A stretch of 64,000 nt of DNA from Planctomycetia bacterium. Lineage in GTDB: Bacteria > Planctomycetota > Planctomycetia > Pirellulales > PNKZ01. Below the pieces are notes generated by a model. That model saw only the letters and a program-made list of their open reading frames with translations, ran no database searches and was not told the DNA's origin. The DNA is taken from NCBI GenBank assembly GCA_021413845.1, contig JAIOPP010000034.1:1-64000 (forward strand). Reading direction: 5' to 3'. Of the stretch, positions 19,641 through 29,349 are shown in pieces. Each line of letters starts with the position of its first letter. Position 1 is the first letter of the stretch. A program made the translations under genes and the position numbers.

Positions 19641-20426
19641 TTAGTTCTTGTTTGAGTTCCAGAACTCGGCGAGGTGGTCGTTGAGCGTCACGATGCCGTC
19701 CGGATGGAACGCCACGATGCCGATCAGGCGCGCGCGATCGAGCGGGCTGCCGCCGGCCGTGGCGGTTTGATAGACGATGCCGAAACGGGAGTAAGCCAAG
19801 TTCGGAGCCGAGGTTCCTTCGTCGGAGAAATGCACCGGGGCTTCTTGTAGCGTCTTGCCTTGCATCGTCGTGCGGCTTCCGGCACCGAACACGACATAGG
19901 TCCCATCGACGGGCAGCGAGAATTTGCGCAGCGCCGCCGCGCCGGTGATCGCCGCCAGCGGTGTCGTCGTGCCGATCGTCGTCACGGTCGGCAGCGTCGC
20001 CGTGCTGTTGCCGTAGGGATAGAACGTCGGGTTGAAGTCGCCGGTCGTCGCGACGACCATTTGCGCCACCGTCTTAATTCCCGCGGCGTTGAGCGAGTCG
20101 ATCGTCTCTTGGGTCGGCACTGGGATCGTCGTCAGATCGAAGCCCGTATTGCCGGGAACGTACGTCGCGATGGTTCCCGCCGGGGTCGTCACGAGCGAGT
20201 CGAAATTGTTGGGCGACGATAGGTAGATCGCCTCATGCGTCTGCAGGGCCTTGGCAAGCTCGCCGACGTTCGTGGCTCCCGTCGAAGTATGGGCCCGCGT
20301 GATCATATTCGGCAACAGCGGCAGGATGATTCCGGCCACGGCGGCCAAGATCACCATGACGACGACGAGCTCGACCAACGTGAGAGCACGGCGAACCGAC
20401 GGACGAGATCGGGATGGCATCTTCAT
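19641..20426 (-). CDS. Type II secretion/type IV pilin-like pseudopilin
   Basis: The 261-residue protein has a prepilin signal: a short basic leader (MKMPSRSRPSVRR) and then ALTLVELVVVMVILAAVAG, the hydrophobic helix with Glu at position 5 of the mature form. The cleavage residue before LTLVE is Ala instead of the usual Gly. The rest is a globular domain rich in Thr, Pro and Gly, ending in HLAEFWNSNKN. The start at 20426 has GGAG eight bases upstream; a second Met lies two codons on. Such lone pseudopilins with long C-terminal domains are common in Planctomycetes and are thought to be processed by PilD and placed in the inner membrane or periplasm. Confidence 0.85.
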   Translation of the reverse strand: MKMPSRSRPSVRRALTLVELVVVMVILAAVAGIILPLLPNMITRAHTSTGATNVGELAKALQTHEAIYLSSPNNFDSLVTTPAGTIATYVPGNTGFDLTTIPVPTQETIDSLNAAGIKTVAQMVVATTGDFNPTFYPYGNSTATLPTVTTIGTTTPLAAITGAAALRKFSLPVDGTYVVFGAGSRTTMQGKTLQEAPVHFSDEGTSAPNLAYSRFGIVYQTATAGGSPLDRARLIGIVAFHPDGIVTLNDHLAEFWNSNKN

Positions 20427-20681
20427 AGGTTCTTCTCCGGTAACGACAAGTAATCTGCAAACGCAACACAATTGCATGTGATGTGTTATTGCAAAAGAAT
20501 AGTCATTGTCAATACCGAAGGGAGAAATCTCACGCAATTCCGATCAGGCGCTCAAAATCCCGTTAAACTACGAACGAAATGCCACCGGAAGGCAGGTAGG
20601 AGTGCCTTGGGGATCGATCGGACGTGCCGCCGGACGTCCTGATTGCCGTTCGATCCGGCTACGACATGTGGAGCGCGCCCG

Positions 20682-21167
20682 CTACTTTTCAGATGGCTTG
20701 GCGAAGTCAAATCGCGTCGGCTTCGCGAGCCGTTCCCAATCGCTCGCCCCTAAGACGATCGAGGTCGTCAGCGAGCCGGCATTGAAGGCCACGCGGTCGG
20801 TTCTTACGCCGATCATAGTATCGGCATAGATCTCGAACGGGAGGATCGGCTCGCCGAAGGGTGGGACGCTGCCGGGAACTAAGCCGGTTCTTTCGAGCAG
20901 TTCTTCCGGCGTGGCGAAGCGTGTCTTTTTTACGTTCAAGCGACGTTTGACGGCGGCGGAATCGAGGTGCGTATCGGCGCAGAGAATGAAGAGGCGGAAG
21001 AGGTCGTCGGTCTTAAGCAAGATCGCCTTCGCGCCGACGTCGAGCGGCTCGCCGCGGGCCGCGGCCGACTCTTCCGACGTGCGGGTCGGCTCGTGGTCGA
21101 GGCGGCGGAACGATGCACCGTCGGCAGCGAGAAGTTCGAGGATGCGATCGAGTACGGTGACTTGCAT
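20682..21167 (-). CDS. YbaK/EbsC-family aminoacyl-tRNA deacylase-like protein
   Basis: The 161-residue protein matches the YbaK/ProX editing fold: FRRLDHEPTRTSEESAAARG near the start, then GAKAILLKTDDLFRLFIL with the conserved Lys, and VPGSVPPFG, the glycine/proline loop of the active site. Family members hydrolyse mis-charged aminoacyl-tRNA (for example Ala- or Cys-tRNA-Pro) in the cytoplasm; which one cannot be told. Residues DLGVGTD-like blocks are replaced here by YADTMIGVRTDRVAFNAGS, the typical end. The ATG at 21167 is used since the family homology begins there. It is divergent from the NagB-like gene. Confidence 0.88.
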   Translation of the reverse strand: MQVTVLDRILELLAADGASFRRLDHEPTRTSEESAAARGEPLDVGAKAILLKTDDLFRLFILCADTHLDSAAVKRRLNVKKTRFATPEELLERTGLVPGSVPPFGEPILPFEIYADTMIGVRTDRVAFNAGSLTTSIVLGASDWERLAKPTRFDFAKPSEK

Positions 21168-21230
21168 GGGGAATCGTTCGTGTTGCTGAGTACGCGCGTG
21201 ACTGATTGTCTTGAGGTTGGGAGCGCGTCT

Positions 21231-21280
21231 GCCCCTCATCCGGCTTTCGGCCACCTTCTCCCGTGGGAGAAGGGTTTGGG
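21231..21280. repeat. REP-like palindrome, inverted copy of the 6.56-kb element
   Basis: The hairpin at 21254-21273 (arms CCTTCTCCC / GGGAGAAGG, two-base loop) is preceded by CCCCTCATCCGGCTTTCGGCC. Read on the minus strand it reproduces the order seen at 6560-6606. It sits between the divergent ybaK-like and NagB-like genes, so here it cannot be only a terminator. Confidence 0.78.
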
Positions 21281-21366
21281 CCACGGCCAGAAACCTTTCT
21301 CGGCGCGTGGCGATATGGTACGTTTGCGGCTCGCCGCAACATAATCGTATCGGGAGACCGCGAGGC

Positions 21367-22293
21367 ATGCGACCGCTATCGAAGATCAGTGCCGATTGGT
21401 GGGACTACACGACGCTCGATAAAGACATCTTGGACGAGGCGGCCCGGCTCACGCCTGCCGACTTGGCGAAGCTCGCCCGGCCCGGCTTTGCGATTAAGTT
21501 TTACGAGACGCGCGAAGATTTTTATCTGGCTGAAGCGCTCGAATATATCACCGCGTGGAAGCAGGCGACGCCGGAGCGGCCGGCCGGAATTTGCGGGCCG
21601 ATCGGGCCGACCGAGCAGTTGCCGCTCGTTGCGCGATTGGTGAACGAACTCGAACTCGACCTGAAACATTGCCATTTTTGGGGCATGGACGAATGGGTGC
21701 TCGACGGCAAAGAAGCGCCGATCGATTTCCCGTTGAGCTTCGCGAAGGCCGATATGGATCTGTGTTTCGATCGGATTCGGCCCGAGTTGAGGATGCCGAA
21801 GGAGAATATCCATTTCCCGAAAGTCGACGCGCGCGAATATTCGGCGAGCTACGATCGGGCCCGTTGCATCGTGATGCAAGGAGGCCAAGGGGAAGTGAAG
21901 CATTGGGCGTTCAACGATCCGGCGAAGCGCGAAGGGAAATACAAAGACGCGCCGCCGACGCCGGAAGAATATCGCAAACTCGGCACGCGCATCGTCGACT
22001 TACATCCGATGACGATCATTCAGAACGCGCGGACCTCGGGCGGAGGCGTCGTGACGAACGTGCCGCAACAAGCGCTGACGGTCGGGCCGGTCGAGACATG
22101 GAAGTCGGAAAAGGTTTCCATTTGGCACTACGGGCACCACGACAACCCGTTCGGCCTCCGGCTGACGAGCTTGATGATCTCGAAGAAGCTGGCCGACTCT
22201 TCGGTGCCGATGTCGCTCTTGGCCGACCACCCGAACGTGCAGTTCAATTTTTACACGCCGGGAATCGGGTCTTGCGACTCGGAGATGCATTAG
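21367..22293 (+). CDS. Glucosamine-6-phosphate deaminase-like protein (divergent NagB family)
   Basis: The 308-residue product belongs to the NagB/6-phosphogluconolactonase superfamily. It keeps [16 protein letters not shown] (phosphate loop area), [13 protein letters not shown] with the conserved Asp, and [14 protein letters not shown], where classical NagB reads GxGxDGHIAFNEP. The general-acid His is kept, but the Asp two residues before it is Val here and the Glu of the NEP motif is Asp. It is longer than E. coli NagB (266). The substrate may thus differ from glucosamine-6-phosphate. It is followed by a PIG-L deacetylase gene, so an amino-sugar theme is reasonable but inferred. ATG 21367 follows a GAGG purine run. 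Confidence 0.8.
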   Translation: MRPLSKISADWWDYTTLDKDILDEAARLTPADLAKLARPGFAIKFYETREDFYLAEALEYITAWKQATPERPAGICGPIGPTEQLPLVARLVNELELDLKHCHFWGMDEWVLDGKEAPIDFPLSFAKADMDLCFDRIRPELRMPKENIHFPKVDAREYSASYDRARCIVMQGGQGEVKHWAFNDPAKREGKYKDAPPTPEEYRKLGTRIVDLHPMTIIQNARTSGGGVVTNVPQQALTVGPVETWKSEKVSIWHYGHHDNPFGLRLTSLMISKKLADSSVPMSLLADHPNVQFNFYTPGIGSCDSEMH

Positions 22294-22294
22294 G

Positions 22295-22436
22295 AAGGGG
22301 TCGGGGGTCAGGGGTCGGGGATCAGGTGATGAATTGACTGAGCTCCGAAACTAACTCCATTGCTTATCCAAATAAGCGACCGCACTGCTGACCTCTGATA
22401 CCGACCCCCGACCCCTGTCCCCCGACCCCTGAATCC
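22295..22436. repeat. Inverted G-rich/C-rich repeat pair flanking 70 bp
   Basis: The left arm (about 22296-22328) consists of iterations of GGGGTCGGGGGTCAGGGGTC type; the right arm (about 22402-22434) is its complement, CCGACCCCCGACCCCTG and variants. About 70 bases of lower GC content lie between. It fills nearly all of the space between the NagB-like and PIG-L genes. It looks like a small non-autonomous repeat; a transcript of it could fold into a long hairpin. Confidence 0.75.
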
Positions 22437-22440
22437 TCCC

Positions 22441-23211
22441 ATGTCCTCCGTTTTTGCGATTGCTGCGCATCCTGACGATATCGAAATCGTGATGGCCGGT
22501 ACGTTGTCGTTGTTGCAGGATGTCGGTTACGACGTCCACTACATGAACGTCGCCAACGGTTGTTGCGGGTCGACCGTGTATGGTCGTGAAGAGTTGATCG
22601 CGATGCGGCGCGAAGAAGCGCGCGAGGCGTGTCGGATCGCCGGGTTCACTTGGCACGAAAGTCTCGTGAACGATATGGAGGTGATGTACGATCGGCCGAC
22701 TTTGTTTCGGCTCACGGCGATCGTGCGCGAGGTGCGGCCGGCGATCGTGCTTACGCACTCGCCCGTCGACTACATGGAAGATCATACGAACACCTGCCGC
22801 CTCGCCACGACCGCGGCCTTCGCGCGCTGCATGCCGAACTTCCCTTGCGATCCGCCGACGGCGGCCTATTACGACGACGTCGCGGTTTACCACGCGCAGC
22901 CGCACGGCAATACCGATCCTCTCTATGGGCCGATCGTGCCGAAGTTGTTCGTCGACGTGGGGACTAAGATCCCGTTGAAGACGGAAATGCTCGCGGCGCA
23001 TCGCAGCCAGAAGCTCTGGCTCGACCAAAGCCAAGGGATGGATTCGTATCTCCATTCGATGCAAGAACTGATGCGCGGCGTGGGGAAGCTGTCGGGTGGC
23101 CGTTGCGAATATGCCGAAGGCTGGCGACGGCATCTGCATCTCGGGTTCAGCGCCGGCCCGATCGATCCGCTGCGCGAAGCGCTCGGGTCGAAAGCGATCG
23201 CCGCCGACTAA
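22441..23211 (+). CDS. PIG-L family deacetylase (LmbE-like)
   Basis: The 256-residue protein opens with FAIAAHPDDIEIVMAGTLSL, the AHPDD zinc motif of the GlcNAc-PI/LmbE deacetylases, and has the later zinc histidine in MEDHTNTCRLATTAAFAR. Family members remove acetyl groups from N-acetylglucosamine-containing substrates (GlcNAc-PI, mycothiol or bacillithiol precursors, chitooligosaccharides). The neighbour upstream is a NagB-like protein, which would fit N-deacetylation followed by sugar handling, although the two are separated by a repeat. The ATG begins directly with the conserved strand. No signal peptide, so a cytoplasmic enzyme. Confidence 0.92.
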   Translation: MSSVFAIAAHPDDIEIVMAGTLSLLQDVGYDVHYMNVANGCCGSTVYGREELIAMRREEAREACRIAGFTWHESLVNDMEVMYDRPTLFRLTAIVREVRPAIVLTHSPVDYMEDHTNTCRLATTAAFARCMPNFPCDPPTAAYYDDVAVYHAQPHGNTDPLYGPIVPKLFVDVGTKIPLKTEMLAAHRSQKLWLDQSQGMDSYLHSMQELMRGVGKLSGGRCEYAEGWRRHLHLGFSAGPIDPLREALGSKAIAAD

Positions 23212-23467
23212 CGTGCCGCAGGTCCTCGACAGGCTGGTGACTACCGCCCACCGACCGCCGCCGCACGTTCTTGCAGAATCGTAAGGGCGACTATGTTCTT
23301 CGCGGCGAGTATCACGCTGCGTAATACCTACGATCGGCCGCGGCCGAACGATCGACGCGATCCGGGCGTTCCCCCTGGTCGATCGCCTCCGTTACAGATT
23401 AAGATGAGAGGCTTTCCGGCCGATGTTAGGTGGGAAACTTTGAGCGACTTGATCAATCAGGTAAATC

Positions 23468-24904
23468 ATGCATAGCCATGTGGTTGTGCTCGGCGGCGGG
23501 CCGGGCGGATATGCCGCGGCTTTTCTGGCGGCCGACCTCGGGATGGAAGTCACGATCGTCGAGGCCGACCCTCGCCTCGGGGGCACCTGCCTGCTGCGCG
23601 GGTGCATCCCCTCGAAGGCCCTGCTGCATGTGGCCCGCGTGATCGAAGAAGCGCACGAGATGACCGATTGGGGGGTCGCCTTCGAGAAGCCGAAGGTGAG
23701 CGTCGACGCCGTTCGCGCTCGCAAAGAGAAGGTGATCGGCACGCTCACCGGCGGGCTCAAGCAGCTCGCGAAGCAGCGCAAGGTGCGCGTCATCCACGCG
23801 AAGGGAGTGTTCGAGAACTCCACGACCTTGCGGCTCGAAGGGGGCGAGATCGCCACCGGTGCCGACAACACGCTGACCTTCGACCATTGCGTGCTCGCGA
23901 GCGGCAGCACGCCGGCGAAGATTCCGGCGTTCGATCTCGGGACAGACCGTGTGATGGATTCGACCGGCGCTCTGGAGTTGAAGGATATCCCCGAGTCGTT
24001 GCTCGTCGTCGGCGGCGGGTACATCGGCCTGGAGATGGGGTCGGTCTATGCCCATCTCGGCTCGAAGGTTACGGTCGTCGAGTTGCTGCCGGGCTTGCTC
24101 ATGGGGGCCGATCGCGATCTGGTGAAACCGCTCGCGGCGCGGCTCGAAAAGCTGTTTGCCGGGATTTATCTCGAAACGAAAGTCGCTTCGATGGCGAAGC
24201 GCGACGACGTCATCGACGTGACGTTCGAAGCCACCGACGGCGCGAAGCGAACCGAAAGCTTCAGCCGCGTGCTGGTCTCCGTCGGGCGGAAGCCGAACAG
24301 CCAAGGGATCGGTCTGGAGAAGACGAAGGTCGAGATCGATAAGAAGGGTTTCGTGAAGATCGACAAACAGCAGCGGACGGCCGACCCGAAGATCTTCGCG
24401 ATCGGCGATGTCGCCGGCGAACCGATGCTGGCGCATAAGGCTTCGCACGAAGGTCGCACCGCGGTCGAAGTGATCCACGGCGATGCCGCCGCGCAGTTCG
24501 ATGCGTTGGCGATTCCGGCCGTCGTGTTCACCGATCCGGAAGTGGCCTGGGCCGGCCTCACGGAAGACCAAGCGAAGAAGGAAGGCCGCGAGGTCGAAAT
24601 CGCGCGCTATCCCTGGGCGGCGAGCGGCAAGGCGCAAGCTCTCGGCCGGACCGAAGGGATGACGAAAATGATCGTCGATCCGCAAACCGATCGGGTGCTC
24701 GGGGTCGGAATCGTCGGGTCGAATGCCGGCGATCTGATCAGCGAGGCGGTCTTAGCCATCGAAATGGGGGCTACCGTGGAAGACGTTTCCCGTTCGATTC
24801 ATCCACACCCGACGCTGAGCGAAACGGTGGCCTTTGCCGGAGAAGTGTATCTCGGTCTCGCTACCGAGATCTATAAGCCGCGGCGTGACCGACAGGAGCA
24901 GTAG
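23468..24904 (+). CDS. lpdA: Dihydrolipoyl dehydrogenase (E3)
   Basis: The 478-residue flavoprotein has the FAD site VVVLGGGPGGYAAAFLAADL, the redox disulfide GGTCLLRGCIPSKAL, the NAD site LLVVGGGYIGLEMGSVYAHL, the second FAD block PKIFAIGDVAGEPMLAHKA and the catalytic His-Glu pair in IHPHPTLSETV. It reoxidises the dihydrolipoyl arm of 2-oxoacid dehydrogenase E2 with NAD+. The genes for E1 (aceE) and E2 (aceF) follow on the same strand, so this is the E3 of the pyruvate dehydrogenase complex and probably serves other lipoyl systems too. A spacer of 252 bases before aceE suggests that aceE-aceF may also have their own promoter. Confidence 0.97.
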   Translation: MHSHVVVLGGGPGGYAAAFLAADLGMEVTIVEADPRLGGTCLLRGCIPSKALLHVARVIEEAHEMTDWGVAFEKPKVSVDAVRARKEKVIGTLTGGLKQLAKQRKVRVIHAKGVFENSTTLRLEGGEIATGADNTLTFDHCVLASGSTPAKIPAFDLGTDRVMDSTGALELKDIPESLLVVGGGYIGLEMGSVYAHLGSKVTVVELLPGLLMGADRDLVKPLAARLEKLFAGIYLETKVASMAKRDDVIDVTFEATDGAKRTESFSRVLVSVGRKPNSQGIGLEKTKVEIDKKGFVKIDKQQRTADPKIFAIGDVAGEPMLAHKASHEGRTAVEVIHGDAAAQFDALAIPAVVFTDPEVAWAGLTEDQAKKEGREVEIARYPWAASGKAQALGRTEGMTKMIVDPQTDRVLGVGIVGSNAGDLISEAVLAIEMGATVEDVSRSIHPHPTLSETVAFAGEVYLGLATEIYKPRRDRQEQ

Positions 24905-25156
24905 TTCGCAGCGGCTTTGAGGCAGCGGCGATCGGCGAGGTAAAACCGCGTAAAGAAGCTAACAAACGGTCAGACCTTTACGGCAATCGATGGGCGGGAA
25001 ATAATACCGACGCGGGGAAGTGTTAAACGGATATGCAAAAGTAGGTTGCGCGTTTCCCGCGCGACCGAACAGCGCGAAGTTTTCGGGCATCGATCGGCCA
25101 TGTAAGCCGCGGTTCGAAGAAGTTCGCCGAGAAGATCAAAACTGGGGAGTTCGAGT

Positions 25157-27844
25157 ATGTCGCAGGTAGATTCGACGCCGGTCAGCGGCGATAGCGATCC
25201 GGCGGAGACGGCCGAATGGCTCGAGTCGCTTCAGTATGCGCTAGAGACCAAAGGTCCGGAGCGCGTGGCGTATCTGATGTCGAAATTGTCGGTGGCGGCA
25301 CATCGCCACGGCGTCGACCTGCCGTTCTCGGCGACCACTCCCTACATCAACACGATCCCGGTCGACAAGCAACCGGTCTTCCCGGGCAACCGCGAGATCG
25401 AGCGCCGCATCAAGAGCATTATCCGTTGGAACGCGATGGCGATGGTCGTTCGCGCCAACAAGGTCGGCCCCGATGGGCCCGGCGGGCACATCAGCACCTT
25501 CGCCTCCTCGGCCACGCTGTACGAAATCGGCTACAACCACTTCTTCCGCGGTAAAGGCGACGGCTACGACGGCGACCAAGTCTACTTTCAAGGTCACGCC
25601 TCGCCGGGTATGTATTCGCGTGCCTTCGTCGAAGGACGCTTGAGCGAAGCGCAACTCGTCAACTTCCGACATGAATTGGCGCCGGGCGGCGGCCTCTCCA
25701 GCTATCCGCATCCCTGGCTCATGCCGGAGTTTTGGGAGTTCCCGACGGTCTCGATGGGTCTCGGCCCGATCAATTCGATCTATCAAGCTCGCTTCAACAA
25801 ATACCTCGCCGATCGCGGCTTGAAGGATACTACGAACCAAAAGGTTTGGGCGTTCCTCGGCGACGGCGAATGCGACGAGCCCGAATCGCTCGGCGCGATC
25901 ACGCTCGCCTCGCGCGAAAAGCTCGACAACCTGATCTTCGTGATCAACTGCAACTTGCAACGGCTCGACGGCCCGGTGCGCGGTAACGGCAAGATCATCC
26001 AAGAGCTCGAAGGGGCTTTCCGCGGCGCCGGCTGGAACGTCATTAAGGTCGTTTGGGGCGACGATTGGGACGCACTCCTCGAAAAAGATCACAGCGGCGC
26101 GCTCGTCGAGCGGATGGGCGAAGTCGTCGACGGCGAGTACCAAAAATACGTCGTCAGCGGCGGGGCTTACATTCGCGAGCACTTCTTCGGCAAGAGCCCG
26201 GAGTTGCTGGAGATGGTGTCGCACATGAGCGACGAAAAGATCAACAGCATGCGCCGCGGCGGGCACGACCCGGAGAAGGTTTACGCCGCCTACAAGTGGG
26301 CCGCCGAAAACAAGAACGGCAAGCCGACCGTGATCCTCGCTAAGACGATCAAGGGCTACGGCCTCGGCGAAGCGGGCGAAGGTCGCAACGTTGCGCACAA
26401 CCAAAAGAAGGTCAACGAGAACGAATTGATTCAGTTCCGCTCGCGGTTCGGGATTCCGATTTCGGATGAAGACGTCGTGAAGGCGCCGTTCTACAAGCCG
26501 GCAGAAGACAGCCCGGAGATGAAGTATCTCCGCGAGCGTCGCGAAGCGCTCGGCGGTCCGGTGCCGATCCGCTCGAAGGAGCGACCGAAGTCGATCATTC
26601 CGCCGAACTCGAACTTCGCCGATTCGTTCACCTCGAGCGACGATCGCGAAGTCTCGACGACGATGGCCTTCGTCAAGCAATTCGCGCGGCTCTTGAAAGA
26701 CAAGAACATCGGCAAGTACATCGTGCCGATCGTCCCCGACGAGTCGCGCACATTCGGCATGGATCCGCTCTTCTCGCAATGCGGCATCTACGCTCACGCC
26801 GGCCAACTCTACGAGCCGGTCGATAGCGATAACTTCCTCTACTACAAGGAAGCCAAAGACGGCCAGATCCTCGAAGAAGGGATCACCGAGGCCGGCTCGA
26901 TGGCGTCGTTCATCGCCGCGGGTTCGTCGTATGTGACGCACGGAATCAACATGATTCCGTTCTTCGTCTACTATTCGATGTTCGGTTTCCAGCGCATCGG
27001 CGACTCGATCTGGTTGGCCCAAGACATGAAGTGCAAGGGCTTCCTCATGGGAGGAACCGCGGGCCGCACCACGCTGAACGGCGAAGGCTTGCAGCATCAA
27101 GACGGCCACAGCCATTTGATCGCGTCTTCGTTCCCGGGCATCCGCTGCTACGATCCGGCCTACGCTTATGAGATTGCGACGATCGTGCTCGACGGCATGC
27201 GCGAGATGTACGAGCGCGACCAAGAGGTGATGTACTACATCACGCTCCACAACGAAAACTACAAGATGCCGGCGATGCCCGCCGGAGTCGAAGAAGGCAT
27301 CATCAAGGGGATGTACAAAGTTTCCTCGGTCGACGCCGGCAGCGGCGCGCCGAAGGTCGTGTTATTCGGCAGCGGAGCCATCCTCCGCTGTGCGCTCGAT
27401 TCGCAGAAGCTTTTAGCCGAGAAGTACGGCGTGTCGAGCAACGTCTACAGCGTCACGAGCTACAAGACCCTCTGGACCGAAGCCAACGACTGCGAGCATT
27501 GGAACCTGCTCCACCCGAGCGAGACGCCGAAGAAGTCGTACGTCGAAAAATTGTTGGCGGACGAAACCGGTCCGTTCATCTCGACCAGCGACAATGTCCG
27601 CCTCGTCGCGCAACAGATCGAACCTTGGGTGCCGGGCGATTACTACGTGCTCGGCTGCGACGGCGTCGGCCGAAGCGATCGCCGCGCACGTCTCCGTCGT
27701 CACTTCGAAGTGGATGCGGAATGCACGACGCTCGCCGCGCTTACTCGTCTCGCGAAGCAAGGAAAGTTCGATGCGGCGAAATTGCCGCAAGTGATTAAGG
27801 ATCTCGGAATCGATCCCGAGAAGGGGAATCCGGTTTCGATTTAG
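25157..27844 (+). CDS. aceE: Pyruvate dehydrogenase E1 component, homodimeric type
   Basis: The 895-residue protein is close in length to E. coli AceE (887). The thiamine diphosphate motif is present as GDGECDEPESLGAITLASRE followed by NLIFVINCNLQRLDGPVRGN, and the N-terminal HISTFASSATLYEIGYNHFF and FQGHASPGMYSRAFVEGRL segments are typical. It decarboxylates pyruvate and reductively acetylates the lipoyl domain of AceF. The start is an ATG with GGGGAG upstream (25143-25148). Use of the homodimeric E1 rather than the alpha/beta type is a choice of lineage. Confidence 0.97.
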   Translation: MSQVDSTPVSGDSDPAETAEWLESLQYALETKGPERVAYLMSKLSVAAHRHGVDLPFSATTPYINTIPVDKQPVFPGNREIERRIKSIIRWNAMAMVVRANKVGPDGPGGHISTFASSATLYEIGYNHFFRGKGDGYDGDQVYFQGHASPGMYSRAFVEGRLSEAQLVNFRHELAPGGGLSSYPHPWLMPEFWEFPTVSMGLGPINSIYQARFNKYLADRGLKDTTNQKVWAFLGDGECDEPESLGAITLASREKLDNLIFVINCNLQRLDGPVRGNGKIIQELEGAFRGAGWNVIKVVWGDDWDALLEKDHSGALVERMGEVVDGEYQKYVVSGGAYIREHFFGKSPELLEMVSHMSDEKINSMRRGGHDPEKVYAAYKWAAENKNGKPTVILAKTIKGYGLGEAGEGRNVAHNQKKVNENELIQFRSRFGIPISDEDVVKAPFYKPAEDSPEMKYLRERREALGGPVPIRSKERPKSIIPPNSNFADSFTSSDDREVSTTMAFVKQFARLLKDKNIGKYIVPIVPDESRTFGMDPLFSQCGIYAHAGQLYEPVDSDNFLYYKEAKDGQILEEGITEAGSMASFIAAGSSYVTHGINMIPFFVYYSMFGFQRIGDSIWLAQDMKCKGFLMGGTAGRTTLNGEGLQHQDGHSHLIASSFPGIRCYDPAYAYEIATIVLDGMREMYERDQEVMYYITLHNENYKMPAMPAGVEEGIIKGMYKVSSVDAGSGAPKVVLFGSGAILRCALDSQKLLAEKYGVSSNVYSVTSYKTLWTEANDCEHWNLLHPSETPKKSYVEKLLADETGPFISTSDNVRLVAQQIEPWVPGDYYVLGCDGVGRSDRRARLRRHFEVDAECTTLAALTRLAKQGKFDAAKLPQVIKDLGIDPEKGNPVSI

Positions 27845-27965
27845 GTCTGCGTCGTCGCCGGCCGTGAGTCGCAGCGTGCGTCGTCGCGGCGTCCGGCTTC
27901 GGTAAAGCAATTTCGTTCGACATCTTTACGCCTGCACTATTTTTTCGACTGTGGAGCGCCCGTTC

Positions 27966-29312
27966 ATGGCCATCGACTTCAAGCTTCCCAACCTCGGTGA
28001 AAACATCGATTCCGGCGACGTCATCAACGTCCTGGTCAAGGAAGGGGACGTCGTCAAGGCGAACCAAGGGATCATCGAAGTCGAGACCGGCAAAGCGACG
28101 GTCGAAATTCCGAGCCCATCGGCCGGCACGATCTCGAAGCTCTTCGTGAAGGCCGGCGGCACCATCAAGGTCGGCGGCACGATCGCCACGATCGAAGCGT
28201 CGGCCGGCGGTGCTCCGGCTGCGAAGCCCGCGGCACCTGCGCCGAAGCCCGAAGCGGCCCCGGCTCCTAAGGCGGAAGCTCCGAAGCCCGCCCCGGCCGA
28301 GGCAAAGCAAGCGGAAGTGAAGACGCCGGAAACGAAGCCTTCGCCGGTGACGGACCCGGCTCCCGCGCCGGCCGCGGCCGAAGAAGACCACGAAGGAACC
28401 GCGGCCCCGGCCGGCCCTGCCACTCGCCGGCTCGCTCGCGAACTCGGCGTCGACTTGGCTCGGGTCGAAGGAACCGGTCCCGGCGGTCGCATCACGCGCG
28501 ACGACATCATCGCCTCGGTTCGCAAGTCGACGTCGGCCCCGGTGAAGGCCGCCGGTACTACGAAGAGCGGTGCCAAGCCGGCCGCCGGCGGCGAAGGGAC
28601 GCCGAGCGAAGACAAGCACGGCCCGATCCGCACGCAACCGATGTCGCGCACGCGAAAGGCGATCGTCGGCGCGATGACCGCTTCGCTCACGATCCCGGCG
28701 CTCACGAACTTCGACGACGCCGACATCACCGAACTCGATCGGATGCGCAAGGGAAGCTCCGAGGCCAAGGGGGCCGGCAAGCTCACGATGTTGCCGTTCG
28801 TGATGAAAGCCGTGGCGATGGCGCTCAAGGCGCACCCGAACTTGAACGCCTCGCTCGATCTGAAGAACGAGACGATCATCTACAAGGACTACGTCAACCT
28901 CGGCTGCGCAATCGACACCGAGCGCGGGCTCGTCGTGCCGGTGATCAAAGACGTCGATCAATTGTCGATCCCGGCGATCTCCGGTGCCGTCGCCGAAATC
29001 GCCGAGAAGGCGAAAGTGAACAAGCTCGGGCAGGCCGATGTCAGCGGTGCCACGTTCACGATCTCGAACCTCGGGGCCATCGGCGGCACCTATTCGACGC
29101 CGATCATCAGTCAGCCGGAAGTCGCGATTCTGCTCTTAGGGCGGTCGCGCTACATGCCGGTCGTGGTGAACGACAAGATCGAGATTCGCCTGATGATGCC
29201 GCTCAGCTTGTCGTACGACCATCGCCTGATCGACGGCGCCACCGCGGCTCGCTTCCTCAACGAAGTGAAGAATTATCTGCAAGTGCCCGGGCGCTTGTTG
29301 CTCGCCTCGTAG
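27966..29312 (+). CDS. aceF: Dihydrolipoamide acetyltransferase (E2)
   Basis: The 448-residue protein has one lipoyl domain (residues 1-76, with lipoyl Lys in EVETGKATVEIPSP), an Ala/Pro/Lys/Glu linker of about 70 residues, a peripheral-subunit-binding domain (PATRRLARELGVDLARVEG ... GRITRDDI) and the catalytic domain ending with SLSYDHRLIDGATAARFLN, which contains the DHRxxDG active site. It transfers acetyl from the lipoyl arm to CoA. Compared with E. coli AceF (three lipoyl domains) it is short. ATG 27966 is chosen, with GGAG nine bases upstream. A hairpin repeat at 29350 follows the gene. Confidence 0.96.
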   Translation: MAIDFKLPNLGENIDSGDVINVLVKEGDVVKANQGIIEVETGKATVEIPSPSAGTISKLFVKAGGTIKVGGTIATIEASAGGAPAAKPAAPAPKPEAAPAPKAEAPKPAPAEAKQAEVKTPETKPSPVTDPAPAPAAAEEDHEGTAAPAGPATRRLARELGVDLARVEGTGPGGRITRDDIIASVRKSTSAPVKAAGTTKSGAKPAAGGEGTPSEDKHGPIRTQPMSRTRKAIVGAMTASLTIPALTNFDDADITELDRMRKGSSEAKGAGKLTMLPFVMKAVAMALKAHPNLNASLDLKNETIIYKDYVNLGCAIDTERGLVVPVIKDVDQLSIPAISGAVAEIAEKAKVNKLGQADVSGATFTISNLGAIGGTYSTPIISQPEVAILLLGRSRYMPVVVNDKIEIRLMMPLSLSYDHRLIDGATAARFLNEVKNYLQVPGRLLLAS

Positions 29313-29349
29313 AGTTCCAACAACTAGAGCGTTGCGAAGACGTTTCGCT

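Noticed and set aside
25241-27250. A 669-codon minus-strand frame inside aceE
   Set aside because: Antisense shadow of an unmistakable pyruvate dehydrogenase E1; composition is Arg/Val/Asp-rich and has no motif.
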